Assembly (NCBI GenBank): GCA_904063045.1
Contig: CAJFCJ010000007.1
Span: forward strand, 1,050,819-1,114,818
Length of the DNA: 64,000 nucleotides
Direction of reading: 5' to 3'
Source: Dimorphilus gyrociliatus
Lineage: Eukaryota; Annelida; Polychaeta; Dinophilidae
Each line of letters opens with the position of its first letter. The first letter of the stretch is position 1. Below, one piece after another: positions 10,931 to 22,160 of this stretch. Made by a program: the position numbers and the translations under genes. Under the pieces are notes generated by a model that made no database searches, was not told the DNA's origin, and saw only the letters and a list, made by a program, of their open reading frames with translations.

Positions 10931-11533
10931 AGTCGGGAAAAAGTTATCAACAGTTCTACAGAAAAGACTAAGTAAAGTTTTCAAAAATAGAATCTTATAT
11001 AATGGGCAAAGTTGTAAGTTTACGAGCTTAATTTAAATAAGAATAAAGGTGTTAAATGGTGATTATTTATAGTGTTTCGAGAATGAAGAAAGAGGACGGG
11101 GGAATGGTAGACTTCAGAAATATTTTATGTATAATTAAGTAAGAAAAAGAGAAGAGAATAAAAACCTTTAACTTAGTTATATAAAAAAAAGTCAAAAGTA
11201 AACTGGTAGATGTCAGATATATCTTTCTCTTCACATTAACGGTATATAAATAAAGTATATAAAAAGAGGCGGGAAAAAAAGAAGCAGCTTGTTAAATATT
11301 TTAAGCGCCGGTTTTATCGTGCTACTTATCTCACAATGTTGATTTGACAAGAGAAACGCTAGAAAAAAAGATAAACGAAGACAGCTACGTTGAAAAAACA
11401 CAGCCATAACAACGTTCGATTGTGGCGCCTCATCGTTGCTATGATCGGTTGCTAGGGACAACAAATCATACAAACACATTCACATTTGCCTGTTTATATT
11501 CATTTTTAGCATAAATTTAAAAAGCTAATAGTG
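10931..11533 (+). other. Intergenic region with CFAP161 promoter
   Basis: About 600 bp between two same-strand genes. The last 90 bp hold the X-box-like motif. An 82-codon frame on the opposite strand (11231-11479) overlaps that promoter and looks spurious. Confidence 0.5.
11448..11462 (+). promoter_or_regulatory. X-box (RFX site) upstream of CFAP161
   Basis: GTTGCTAGGGACAAC fits RYYNYY-N3-RRNRAC exactly with imperfect palindromic arms. It lies 72 bp before the CFAP161 ATG, the usual distance for X-boxes of ciliary genes. RFX factors are known regulators of cilia genes; use here is inferred. Confidence 0.6.
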
Positions 11534-12658
11534 ATGAGTTGGGTGAGAACTTATAATCCATCTGTAAGAGTCGGCAATTGGAATGAGGACATTGCGCTAG
11601 AAGAGGTTAGTACTTAAAATAATCAAAGATAAAGAATAGGGCCAAAAGTTTTATTATTATGTAGCATTTGCTCAATTATTTCCGTCATTGTTGCATTTTA
11701 ATTTCCGTTATAGAATACCATAAAAGATTTCTTAGAGAGAAGAGAAAGAGGGGAGCTACTCATACAGAAATCATCAAAGTTCCGAGAAACACTCTTAGAG
11801 CCTGTAAGATTATTACTATCTCTTAAAAGTCAAACAATTCTTAATTAAATTGTAAACTTATAAGTGCGTGTTTATTTATTTATTTAGATAACGACATCAA
11901 CATCACGAGATGGTAAAGTGCACTTTGGCGATCTTGTCCAATTGGGATGTGAGGAACCAAAGTCTGTTTTGAGCTTGAATGGCAATGATGTTTACGGTTC
12001 TCGAAACGTAGAAAGCAGTCAGAGAAACGTCTTTTGTATTGTGAGGTGATAAAAAAGTGAAATATCCCATTTTAATTATTACTAATTGCCTGTTCCATCT
12101 GCTCTTTATCTAGTTGTGATGGAACGGCGAACGGGGAGCCTCTAAACTATGGGCAAGATTTCATGCTCCGCACGGCACACAGCTGTTTGTTCTTGGAGAG
12201 TGACAGGCAGACGTTTGCACGTGCCGCAAAGAAATCTCGTCACAATTTAGTTCAATTAGTCGAAAGACCTTCCAAGCTAACTAGATGGCGTGCAATTTTT
12301 TTCAATCCAAAATTTCGTCTTGAATCGACAGGATTTCCAGTTCAAGCAAACGAAAAATGTCTAATACAACATTGCATGACTAATGTAAATCTAAATCTGG
12401 AATCAGAGCATTTACTGTCGTAAGTTATTTTTACTTAATTAATAAAAAATTAATTAATAAATAATCCTCTTGACTGTAACCCTTTTTATTGCTTTTTTTC
12501 TATATTATTCTTTTGTTACACTCAGAACACCCTTTGGAAAAGAGTACGAGGTAGCCGGTCATAGTTGCTATGATTCCCACAAAGCCGAATTAGGTACTAA
12601 TCATTGGAGATTCGAAATGGACATACCCGGCGGTCCCGAAAAGCTTTCATCATCATAA
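11534..12658 (+). CDS. CFAP161: Cilia- and flagella-associated protein 161
   Basis: A motile-cilium protein; in vertebrates it is a microtubule inner protein of the axonemal doublets. Five exons, 11534-11605, 11714-11803, 11888-12045, 12114-12419 and 12526-12658, give 252 residues (human 301; the C-terminus is shorter here). Family hallmarks run in order: VRVGNWNEDIALEE at the N-terminus, GKVHFGDLVQL, LNYGQDFMLRT, W-containing RWRAIFFNP, LESTGFPVQANEKCLIQHC, TPFGKEYEVAGHSCYDSHK and NHWRFE. Every junction keeps frame (for example VS-CDGTANG across the third intron). An X-box lies 72 bp upstream. Its presence implies an animal with motile cilia. Confidence 0.93.
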
Positions 12659-12892
12659 AAAACGAGATTCATTAAAAATTATGCATGGTACAAGTGTATT
12701 TTTACACAATTTCGTACGGTGTAATATAAACTTTATATTTGCCAATTTATCATTACGTGATCGAGCGTATAAATAAAAAGTTCACATGGAAATTTATTCA
12801 ATCTAATGAATAAATCATAATAAAGGATTTCACGGTTATGTAAGAACAAAAAAACTAAAAGCCGGTTAACTCTCAATTAAAATGGGATACAA

Positions 12893-12904
12893 TAGATGGC
12901 GCTA
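12893..12904 (+). promoter_or_regulatory. CTCF-like core motif (TAGATGGCGCTA)
   Basis: One of the best matches in the window to the CTCF core, including the GCGCTA end. It sits between the dense gene block and the Irx cluster, where an insulator would be plausible. Confidence 0.4.
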
Positions 12905-14880
12905 CATGTGGAGCTTTGTTGAAATAAGAGCACAAGCATTTGTTAGAGTCGTTTGTTATATTAAACTAGGAGCGGCTGTTGAATTACATAAGTTATTTTA
13001 TTTTAAAATAGACAAAACGGATAGGAAAAGCAGACGAAAATCTCTTTTCAGATAAAATAAGATTTTGGTTTTTTTTTTATAGAGAAGGAGGAAATTTACA
13101 GCGTTCGTTGTTTATTTCCCGTATACCGTTTCATTAACAATGTGAACACACACAGAGAGACAACTGATATGAAGTGTTTATATTTATCTAATTTTATCAG
13201 AGGCGCGTTATTTTAGGAACAATAACAATATTCACCGTTTAAACGCCAAGAAAGAGTAAATTGCAGAAATCTTGCTTATATGGAAGGGTGTAAAAACATG
13301 TTGGTGTATGCGTGCCGAGACGCCCTGGCCGTCTTTTACGTCGCTACCATGCAAAAAGTACATAAATCTTAAAAGGAATTACAGTGAGTCACTGCAATCA
13401 CTTTCGACATGTGTAAAAAGAAATTATTTAAATCTCTATATATTTCTGTAGGGCCAAGTTTTGTATTTCTAACACCTTCATAACACCTTAAGAATAAGAA
13501 TATATATAATATATATACAGAATAATAATTTCGGATATGCATGTTTGATCAGGGCAAGCTGATTCTACTATATACTTAATTGATTCTTTTCAAAGCGAAA
13601 TTAATGCCGGTTTAAACACCTATTCATATTGCCAAAGCAAAGGCAGTTGTGTGTTGTGGTATGTCCGTTGGTACACGTAATCTTTTTCATATACAACTCG
13701 TCACAAGTTGCTTTACATATTCAGGCGGTAGGCTTTGAAGTGAACAACGCTAAGCCTCTTGAGCATTGTGTTTGATGAAACTTCAATTTCCTTGTTTAGC
13801 TTCTGCTAAAGGGATATAGTCGCACATATATGCCTTTATGCATACGTAATTTGTTTTGCAATAAGTTGGCAATAAGCCGGTCAGCGTTGATTGAAACAAG
13901 CTATTTATTCTGCCAGTAAATGTCTCATATATATCGAATATACTTCTTGCGCAGTTGTGTTTACGTTCAGTCTGTGTGTAAGAATTAAATGAACTTAGGA
14001 TGGAAAGTTGACATTGCCGCCGGCGCGGCAAAGAGACGGATCAGGTAACTGATGTCTATAGGTGGCAGATGAGCTTATCGAGGTTTTGCAATTGCCGGTG
14101 CACTTACGTTGATTATAGATTATGTAACGTTAGTGCAATAATTTTACCTTTCTATCTTTTCCCTTTTTTTTTCTCTTTATTCGCGTACCAACTAGAAAGG
14201 TTATATATCATACTTTAGTCGGTATAGAAGGTAAAAGGGTACTAGTTAGCTTTAGCCTAGTTAAAAAGCAATCAATACAAATGATGAAGTCATGGAGAAG
14301 TTGGTAGCGGTGTTGGAATGCGGTGCGTTGACAAGTAGGCGGTTCTAATACCCCCCACAGCATAGTCTATCTGTTAAAAAGACACTAATGTAATTAGCAT
14401 ATAATCTGGTCAACGCGTATACGCACCGTCATTTATATTTATTTAATCTAATCGTCTCGGAGGGGAATAGAGGACAACGAATATGTAAATGAGCAATTTA
14501 AGTGCTGAAGATGGAAGGACGTGCATCAAAGAGAAGCGGTGCGCGTCCACGATTGTGCATACGCATTAGACGTTTAGAAAAGAGGGAAAACATGACGAAT
14601 GCGTGTCAGAGTTCATGCAACACAGTGTTGAGTATGCAATGAAGCATGATCAATCTGGCTCAATGTTTTGATTAGCATCAACTTCAAAGAAAGCCCAACG
14701 AACGTGATGTAGCACGTCCCCACCGTCCCATGATGCAGCGAGCACCTTACAGGTCAACAGTCAGAACAGTGTCAACATGACGTTCAAACCATTAGGCTGG
14801 TGGGCGGAGTTAGTAGTGTTAGTGGTCGATTTCCGCCGTCACTCAGCTACTTTTCAGGCGACGCGGCCGAAACAAGTGCT

Positions 14881-14890
14881 GATTGGCTAA
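14881..14890 (-). promoter_or_regulatory. Inverted CCAAT box upstream of IrxA
   Basis: GATTGGCTAA is an NF-Y-type ATTGG box about 125 bp before the first IrxA start codon. The other two Irx genes have a CCAAT box at a similar distance. Confidence 0.4.
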
Positions 14891-15011
14891 TCCACTTTGA
14901 TAGTGGCGCCTCTACGCAAGCAGTTTTTCTCACATTAAAGCTCGGCAGTTCGTCGTTCTATTATAATCTAATGCTAGGCGATCTACTATATAGTGTGGAT
15001 TTATAAAAGTC

Positions 15012-17749
15012 ATGGCTTTACAGGTAATACAAGTACTGTTACAAATAAATAAATAAATTTATTACCTTATTCGCTATATCCCTTCATATTTATTTATGTA
15101 TTTGTATTTAATAATTGTTTATATAAAAATATATAATTTATATTGATAGCGTGTATATATATATATATATATATATATGTATTTGAACATTTGCAAGTAC
15201 AACTCTTGTTCTTATGTACTAAGTTTTAAATACATATATACATGAATACAAAAGTATAGATATATATATATATATATATATATGTATACTTATAGGATTT
15301 ATTAATAAATATGTCCTTAGAATGAAGAGATATATAAATATAGATATATCAATTTTGTATGTATATATTTATACATAAAATTACAATTATATGTCATAAG
15401 TTTAACATAGAATATATACAATATACATATGTATATATTTATATGTGCTTAAGTTCAAATATGTGTTTATGCATATTTATAAGCATACGCGTTAATATAA
15501 GTGAAATTTTTTGATGCGAACGCTCTTTTTTTAATTCGTAATATATCTCAACATAAAAGGGAGATATTAGCATATATATATATTAATTAGAATAATATAC
15601 AATCTGCCAGTATGCTTGGCCAGTGTACTTGAGTTTTTATTAGAATAATAATGTATAATGAGGGGCATAAATTTCATATATTCACTATCTGTCTCTTTTT
15701 CGTAGTCTGCAGCCGTGACGCCTTCAATGCGTAATTCGTCAAGCAGTGACGAAACATCACGCTGTGAAAGTAATCGACCCACTACCGATGCGCATTCGGA
15801 TAAAAAGATGTGGTGCAATCAGCCTCAAGCCTTAACACCTTCCTTTCCAAGATTCCCGCTTCCAGAAACTGCGTTTTCGTTGCCAGCACCACCAGGACTT
15901 TTTCATGTGCCACAGGAAGCGTTACCTCACATCGTAAGTGTGTTACTCTCACCCCCCTCATCCTTTACCGTTGCTTTTACACGTAGGCATACATTTCTTA
16001 TGTACAGTACATATTTAACTTATAAGCGCAACGCTCACTTCGAGTATTTCCCCATGCATATATGTATTTATTATGATATTATTAATTTATAATAAATACA
16101 CAAGCTATATAAGAAAGTATATATATATATATATTTATATGCATTTATATAGATTACGGGATGCATGCAAAATATTGTCTGACCGCCTGTGTGTATTCAA
16201 TACGGACATGTGTGCAGACAGAACGTTTCGCTTCAATAACTTTCGCCTGCTTTTTTATATTTTGTGACGATAATTAAATATCTATAAAACTAATCGATTA
16301 ACTCGCATCTGCTGGTTGGCAAGTGAAAAAAAGTGCAAAAGGATGCTATTTCGATTTTTATCGACTTTTCACTGTTATACAAGAGAATGGAGAGAATCCA
16401 TTAAAATAAATAATAAAAAAAACACAAATAAACAAAACTTTTAACAATAAATTTTTCTTTTAAGCAGAGTTCCTACGATTTAAAAGAAACGTCTGATGTT
16501 GTTAGAAATCTCGGCCTACCGTCCGGATATGTCTACGATCCAAGCTTGGCCGCCTCATACGCCTACGCAAACAGGTACGTGTCCGCTCACTGAACGCCAA
16601 CCAATAAGGCATCCGCCGACGTTGAGGGGCAACGTTGCAGACTGAGCGGCTCCAATGTTATTCTAAGCTGAATATTACATGCTACAAACAGGCAGAATAA
16701 TGCATGCCTTTCTGACAGTCTAGTTTATATATAGAGCGCGTATAGACAACGTCTCAACCAAGCTGGCCTTTGTACGTATATTGATCACACGGCTTTAACA
16801 TGCAATGCAAACAAACGCTTCTATTTCATATTTTATGCACATAACTATAAGTTCGTGCGACGAGTATAAACCGCTCGTGACGTTAACTAGCCGATCGTAA
16901 AAAGTCAAAAATTAACTCCCGTCGATTCCTCAATAACGAAATAGCGACGGGGGTTAGGCGTGGTAGGTTAAGTGCGATAGAGAGAGGGGGGGAAGAGATA
17001 GAATTAGAGCTACAGAGTTTATAGGGTGATTGGATTTCTTTATCTACGCACTTGAAATTAGGAGAAAACCATTAATAATAGCTTTTAAAACAATTAAACA
17101 GTGCTATGGATTTGAATGCTCGCCGGAAGAATGCGACTAGAGACGCTACAAATACTTTAAAGGCCTGGTTGTATGAACACAGAAAGAATCCGTACCCTAC
17201 TAAAGGGGAAAAGATTATGTTGGCAATTATAACTAAAATGACTCTAACTCAAGTATCCACCTGGTTCGCTAATGCTCGTAGACGACTGAAGAAAGAGAAT
17301 AAAATGACCTGGTCACCGAGAAATCGCAACGACGAGGAAGAAGAGGAAGAAGAAGAAGAGGAGGATGTAAAGAAATCGAGTTGTGAGAAATCCACGACTG
17401 AGTCGGATGAAGAAGTTATTATTGATGGTAAGTTCTAATTGTAATAAAAAATACAACGAAAAACATCATGAATAATTGATGAAGTATAAAATAAAACATT
17501 TTTTTGATTATCCAAACAGACGACAACACCGAGGAAGAAAAGGAGAGTCGTCTCGCTCCAGCTGAACCGTCGCCTCCTGCAGCTGCGACCAAGCCAAAAA
17601 TTTGGTCGTTAGCCGACACGGCGATCTCTAATAAAGAGCCTTCGCAAAAGAACAAACTCACACCTTCGCCGTCTAATTTGCTATTTACTCACTGGTTGTC
17701 GGGATTACCTACGCCTCTGTTTAGACCCTATAATACCCCCCACAGTTAG
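15012..17749 (+). CDS. Irx: Iroquois-class TALE homeobox protein (first of three)
   Basis: A transcription factor. Five exons, 15012-15023, 15706-15933, 16468-16574, 17102-17427 and 17520-17749, give 300 residues. The first exon codes only MALQ. A Ser- then Pro-rich N-terminus follows, then [15 protein letters not shown] leading into [14 protein letters not shown]. This junction is typical of Irx proteins just before the homeodomain. The TALE homeodomain contains [19 protein letters not shown], with the Pro-Tyr-Pro loop insertion, and [15 protein letters not shown], with Asn51 and recognition-helix arginines intact. An acidic run (about 12 Glu) comes next, then [13 protein letters not shown], shared by all three genes, and a tail ending YNTPHS. 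The Cys-rich N-terminal block seen in the third gene is absent. Introns of 527-682 bp are long for this window. The four-residue first exon is the least certain part. Confidence 0.9.
15154..15283. repeat. TA microsatellites in IrxA intron 1
   Basis: Two perfect TA runs at 15154-15178 and 15260-15283 inside a generally TA-rich intron. Confidence 0.9.
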
Positions 17750-17915
17750 TATGTTGCTGATTATCAGTAATAGTTAAGATATATACAGATATACATATAC
17801 ACTACGGACTACTGACAGAATTTTTATCTCGTCTAATCTTTCTTCCGTTCGTTTATATATTATATATATGTGCTATACGGCGAGTTGAGATGCATTTGTG
17901 TTGATAAGATATCAA

Positions 17916-17923
17916 TGACGTCA
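17916..17923. promoter_or_regulatory. CRE palindrome TGACGTCA
   Basis: Perfect 8-bp CREB/ATF consensus, 170 bp after the IrxA stop codon. Chance occurrence is possible. Confidence 0.3.
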
Positions 17924-18706
17924 AAGTATATCAACGACCTTGTCTTCCGAGTAGACTATTGCGTTGGACGCGATTTATATAGGAGCAATATAAGACGAAA
18001 AGCGATGATTCGGTGGAATGATAGTGCAATGGAAGACAGATGTCTTATCGTTTCAACGATAAACACTTTTGCCACTTATATGTATATATATAAGAGCGCT
18101 TACGTATCTGTTATGCGAATATATTCGACATCAGCGTCTTCATGCTCGAAAATTTAATTTTCTTTTGTATAAAAAGCATTTCTTTTTATTGTGTCAATCT
18201 TCCTTTAATAGACAAACGAATTAGAATAAAGAGAGAAAGAGAGACAGATAGAGACACAGACACTGAGAATGAGAATGAGAGAAAGAAAGAAAAGAGAATA
18301 TAAGAGGAAGATAGAAAAATAGAGAAAGAACTATAGCTTTATACACCTGCTCAATTATATATACGTATAGGTGCGTGTGCCGTGTGAAATAGGGCGCCTT
18401 CAAGCCTTCCGCTAATTAAAACGATAAGAATTACATGCCATCTGGCGGCCTTGCGTTTGGGAAGAGAGTAAACAAACGGAGAGATTCGCCGACAAAATGT
18501 TCGTGTCTATACATACATATTCCACAATAGAAAGTATAAAATGTATATAAGAAATAACGCAGAACCTTTTTCGTAGATACTTAAATGTATATAACGAATA
18601 ACACATTCTGCCATATATCTTATCCTGAATGGTACAGAGTGTATACATGTCCATTACAATATGGACAACATATACGTAATAAATAAGTTATGTATAATAT
18701 GGAAAT

Positions 18707-18717
18707 GGGAATTTCCC
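18707..18717. promoter_or_regulatory. Palindromic Rel/NF-kappaB-type site
   Basis: GGGAATTTCCC is the classical symmetric kappaB site. The symmetry extends to ATGGGAA-T-TTCCCAT at 18705-18719. Function is inferred from sequence only. Confidence 0.35.
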
Positions 18718-18861
18718 ATATAATCGGTCGTTGGCGAGAAAGATAGGAAATCGTGAGCGTAAAACTCCGGCGGGAAATGATGGAAAAGCGGAAGAATGCA
18801 AAGAGCGATAGAAGAGCGCTGCGCAGTCTGATTACAAACTGAATTGTTTGTGTTAGACTCA

Positions 18862-18884
18862 CGCCAAGAAGTCGTTTCTTGGCG
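18862..18884. other. Short perfect inverted repeat
   Basis: Arms CGCCAAGAA (18862-18870) and TTCTTGGCG (18876-18884) pair perfectly around a 5-base spacer GTCGT. It may be a dimeric factor site or a small hairpin. Confidence 0.5.
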
Positions 18885-21800
18885 AGTTATTGCCGGCTGG
18901 CCGCCGGCCGTTTATTCTTTATATACAGTATACCGTATATAACGAACACCTCGGAGCTTTATAAAGTCGCCGTTTTATATGCTAGCTTCCGTTATATTCT
19001 TATCGTTTTCGTTCTTTCTTTATTCGTTTTTCCGTCTCTCCGTCTCTCTTTCCCCCTCATTGTCTTTTCCTTCTTTTTACTCTTTTCATCAATATTCCCT
19101 GTTTTTACAAAATAAATACATATTATTTATATATCAAAAAAAAAAAATTTTAAGGTATATACTATATACAATACATAGATAGTACTTGTTCGGTTGTCGC
19201 TTCTCCTTCAAAGAAAATTCGTAAGCAAAACACAACGCCGGCTCGCATTGTGCCCGAAATTGACTTGGCTACATGTACACAAAACGTTCAATCAAGCCGA
19301 CATGAACAAGCTACAATCGCGTGTTTATCTCTAAATATTGCGCTGCATATGAGCAAGGGGAGGCAGGTGCGCTCAGCATGCTCATGATCACTTCACACCA
19401 GTTAACAATGCGCCTATTCGTTGGAGTCGTCATTGTTGCCCGCCGGCTAAATAGCGAACGAAACTTTTTTTCTTTCCTTTCTATCATTTTGGCTTTTCAA
19501 ACTATTAGTTCCTTTTAATTTTATACTCCTACTTTATATCCCTAATTTCTAACACATTCACAATAGGTATACTATCTGTAACTATTTAGTAATACGCTCC
19601 GCACATGTTCACTAATAAATGTATCTCTGTAGTTGATAGGACAGCGTATACAACATTTACTAAATGAATGTATATATATGTATGTATACATTTCAAATGA
19701 AAATATATACCTCACATATATACTATTGTAAAGCGTAATAATAATAAGTATAAATATAAATATAAGAATATAAATATATAAATATGTAAGTATATAGATA
19801 TATATTTATGTATTGTAAAAAAAAGACCATAAAGCTGCGACAAATTGAACACTACTAGTCCGTAGACATTGACTGATGACGACAGTTGTTGTGTGCGACG
19901 ATAGGTCGTTATTAGCGCAGCGGGACGCGTTTAGTGGCGACTTTACTCCACAATTGGCCGATGCAGGTGCGAGCACCACACAAACACAACATTGCAATCA
20001 GGTGAAGTCATGCTGCGACAGCATTGATCATACACAACGCTTGCTCACAACAATAACTTTGCCTTCTTCTGCTTTATAATCGCCCTGCATTATGCACGGC
20101 GCGATTCGACCTTTATCGATTCGCCATTTCCCACCTAATTACGTTCGCCTTAATCGCTTCTAGTCTAACTACCGTTTCGTACGTCTATAGTTTTTTTTCT
20201 TTACGTACTTTAAACCTAATAAACTTCTCAAATCGAAATAGGGTTTATGTTTATTACACTAGTGTTTGTTTTATTTCAACTTTTCGGTTTCGAAATCACG
20301 CAATCACTGGTCACAAGTCAGTAATGAGCTTCTCGGCCCTTTGGGCTCTGCCCTACAAACTCATTGAGCCATAACCCGTGTCGTCAATAGTCGACATTCC
20401 TCGGAGAATCGTTTCTAATGGTATAACGACATACGTTCACAACTTTGCTTTCCATAAATAGCATGTATCGCACTTAATTCTATATACTTAGCAATTCATA
20501 CCCCATTTTCTTCTGCTTAGAGCCAGCGATTGGAATTTATATTTGTAATTATTACTTCAGTATATACAAGAGCAATTTTCAAGTCTTTCAAACGTTTCTT
20601 TATGCACACTTTTTTTTTGCATCACTCAATCATATAATATCCTATATATTTATAAATAAACGGTATACTGGTATTGGATGCGAGTGCACGTTATTCTAAC
20701 ATCTGTTCATTTTATATAAAATATTTGTATGCAGAGCGGGCTTTCGTCAAGAATATAACTATTGATTAGATATATATTACCGTATTACTTATTCTTTTAT
20801 ACTAAATATGAAACTTCTTCAATGTGCGTATAGTCTTATTTTGTATTATACTACGGATACGATTTTTATATACGATATTTAATAAACATATACGCAATAA
20901 AACTATTAAACCTCAATCCGAATCCCCACACATTCATATACGCCTATATATTTATACTTATATTTATACGTCTGTCATTAAGTTGACGATTCACCCCTTT
21001 CTTTTCATTTGTCAGCGTCAGGATGACAGCTGACGAGGATTTCAGGCCCATTGACTGCATAGTTCACTAATGACTCTATATCGCCTTCTAGTTTCTTTCT
21101 TCGTTAATATCTTATATAGGCAAAAGAGAAAAGTATATTGCTTTTATATATACGAAACTGATGGAGAAAAGAGCGAGTCGATATGTATGACAAACGGACG
21201 TGCACAGTTTACAAACAAGATTGAGTGGGTCTGCTCAAGCACTTGCGAATGTCAACACTCTTACCTAATCAAGCAGCAACGTGAGACGGAGGTTAGATAT
21301 CATTCCCCATAGCAACGTCAACACTGCATGTTCAAAATTTTCAGTATGTAAAAGGTTGAGAAGAAAGGGAAAAAATTCTTTTTAACTCCTACCGCATTTT
21401 TTTAATATCGCAACTGTTCGTTAAGTTTAAAAGAATTTCTTTTACAAGCAAAAAAGTGGCCTTTTGGTAGGTAAGGTTGCAATTATGTACGAACCTAACA
21501 ATTTAGAGTAACGTTATACTTATATTTAACACACACGGTATCAATGTTTATAATATGTGTATATATATCTTTATATATAGTTTGCAAAAAAATTCTTTGG
21601 AGCATAATAAAAATTAAAGTTTGTAATTGAGTCGTTATTTTGCTTCTTCAAAGTTTGTAATATATATAAACACTTTCTATATCACTGCATCATTCAACAC
21701 TCTCGCGCTGTTCTTACGTAGAGTTTGATATGACACTCTATAACATACAAACACAGCGTATCATCTAGCAATAAACTTAATCAAGATAAGAGCGTAATTA

Positions 21801-22028
21801 ATCACCGTATTGTGTAATTGTGCTTGTGCTGCGCTAGTTGTTCGAAAGGTCAGGTCTTACGCAACAGGCAGTGCTGGAAAGTTTGAGGAGCAATATGATC
21901 TGAGCCTGGCACTCATCACAGATACCACGCCTGCTCCGCTAGCAGTGCCACCACTTCAAACATATGATATACACCAGTCGGGGCGGAGCCAGCCTCTCAC
22001 CTCATTTGCATAATGTATGCGTTGATCA

Positions 22029-22036
22029 ACCAATGG
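22029..22036 (+). promoter_or_regulatory. CCAAT box upstream of IrxB
   Basis: ACCAATGG about 130 bp before the proposed first IrxB codon, with an octamer ATTTGCAT about 20 bp further upstream. Confidence 0.4.
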
Positions 22037-22160
22037 CGATGAGAGCCCATAAATCTTTTACGGCTTTGAGCTTTTGTTGCCGCCAAGTGCGAGTTTAGTA
22101 GCGAATTTCGAACGGTCGCGTCTCGAGAAATTTGTCCGACGTTTTCTCACCCATTTATGC

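Larger units (their letters stand above)
12659..15011. other. Noncoding DNA upstream of the Irx cluster
   Basis: This 2.35-kb gap marks the switch from packed genes to sparse DNA. It holds a CTCF-like site at 12893-12904, a TA-rich stretch near 13499-13520, the 15-mer TAATACCCCCCACAG at 14346-14360 and the IrxA promoter region. No exon is supported. Confidence 0.6.
17750..22160. other. IrxA-IrxB intergenic region, 4.4 kb
   Basis: No exon with supported splicing was found. It contains a CRE palindrome (17916-17923), an NF-kappaB-type palindrome (18707-18717), a short perfect hairpin (18862-18884), a CTCF-like site on the minus strand (18435-18446), a purine-rich GA-like stretch (18228-18310) and an octamer ATTTGCAT near 22004. 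This is probably cis-regulatory DNA. Confidence 0.55.

Noticed and set aside
15567-15818. An 83-codon minus-strand open frame
   Set aside because: Antisense to IrxA exon 2, whose frame and splice sites fit the gene.
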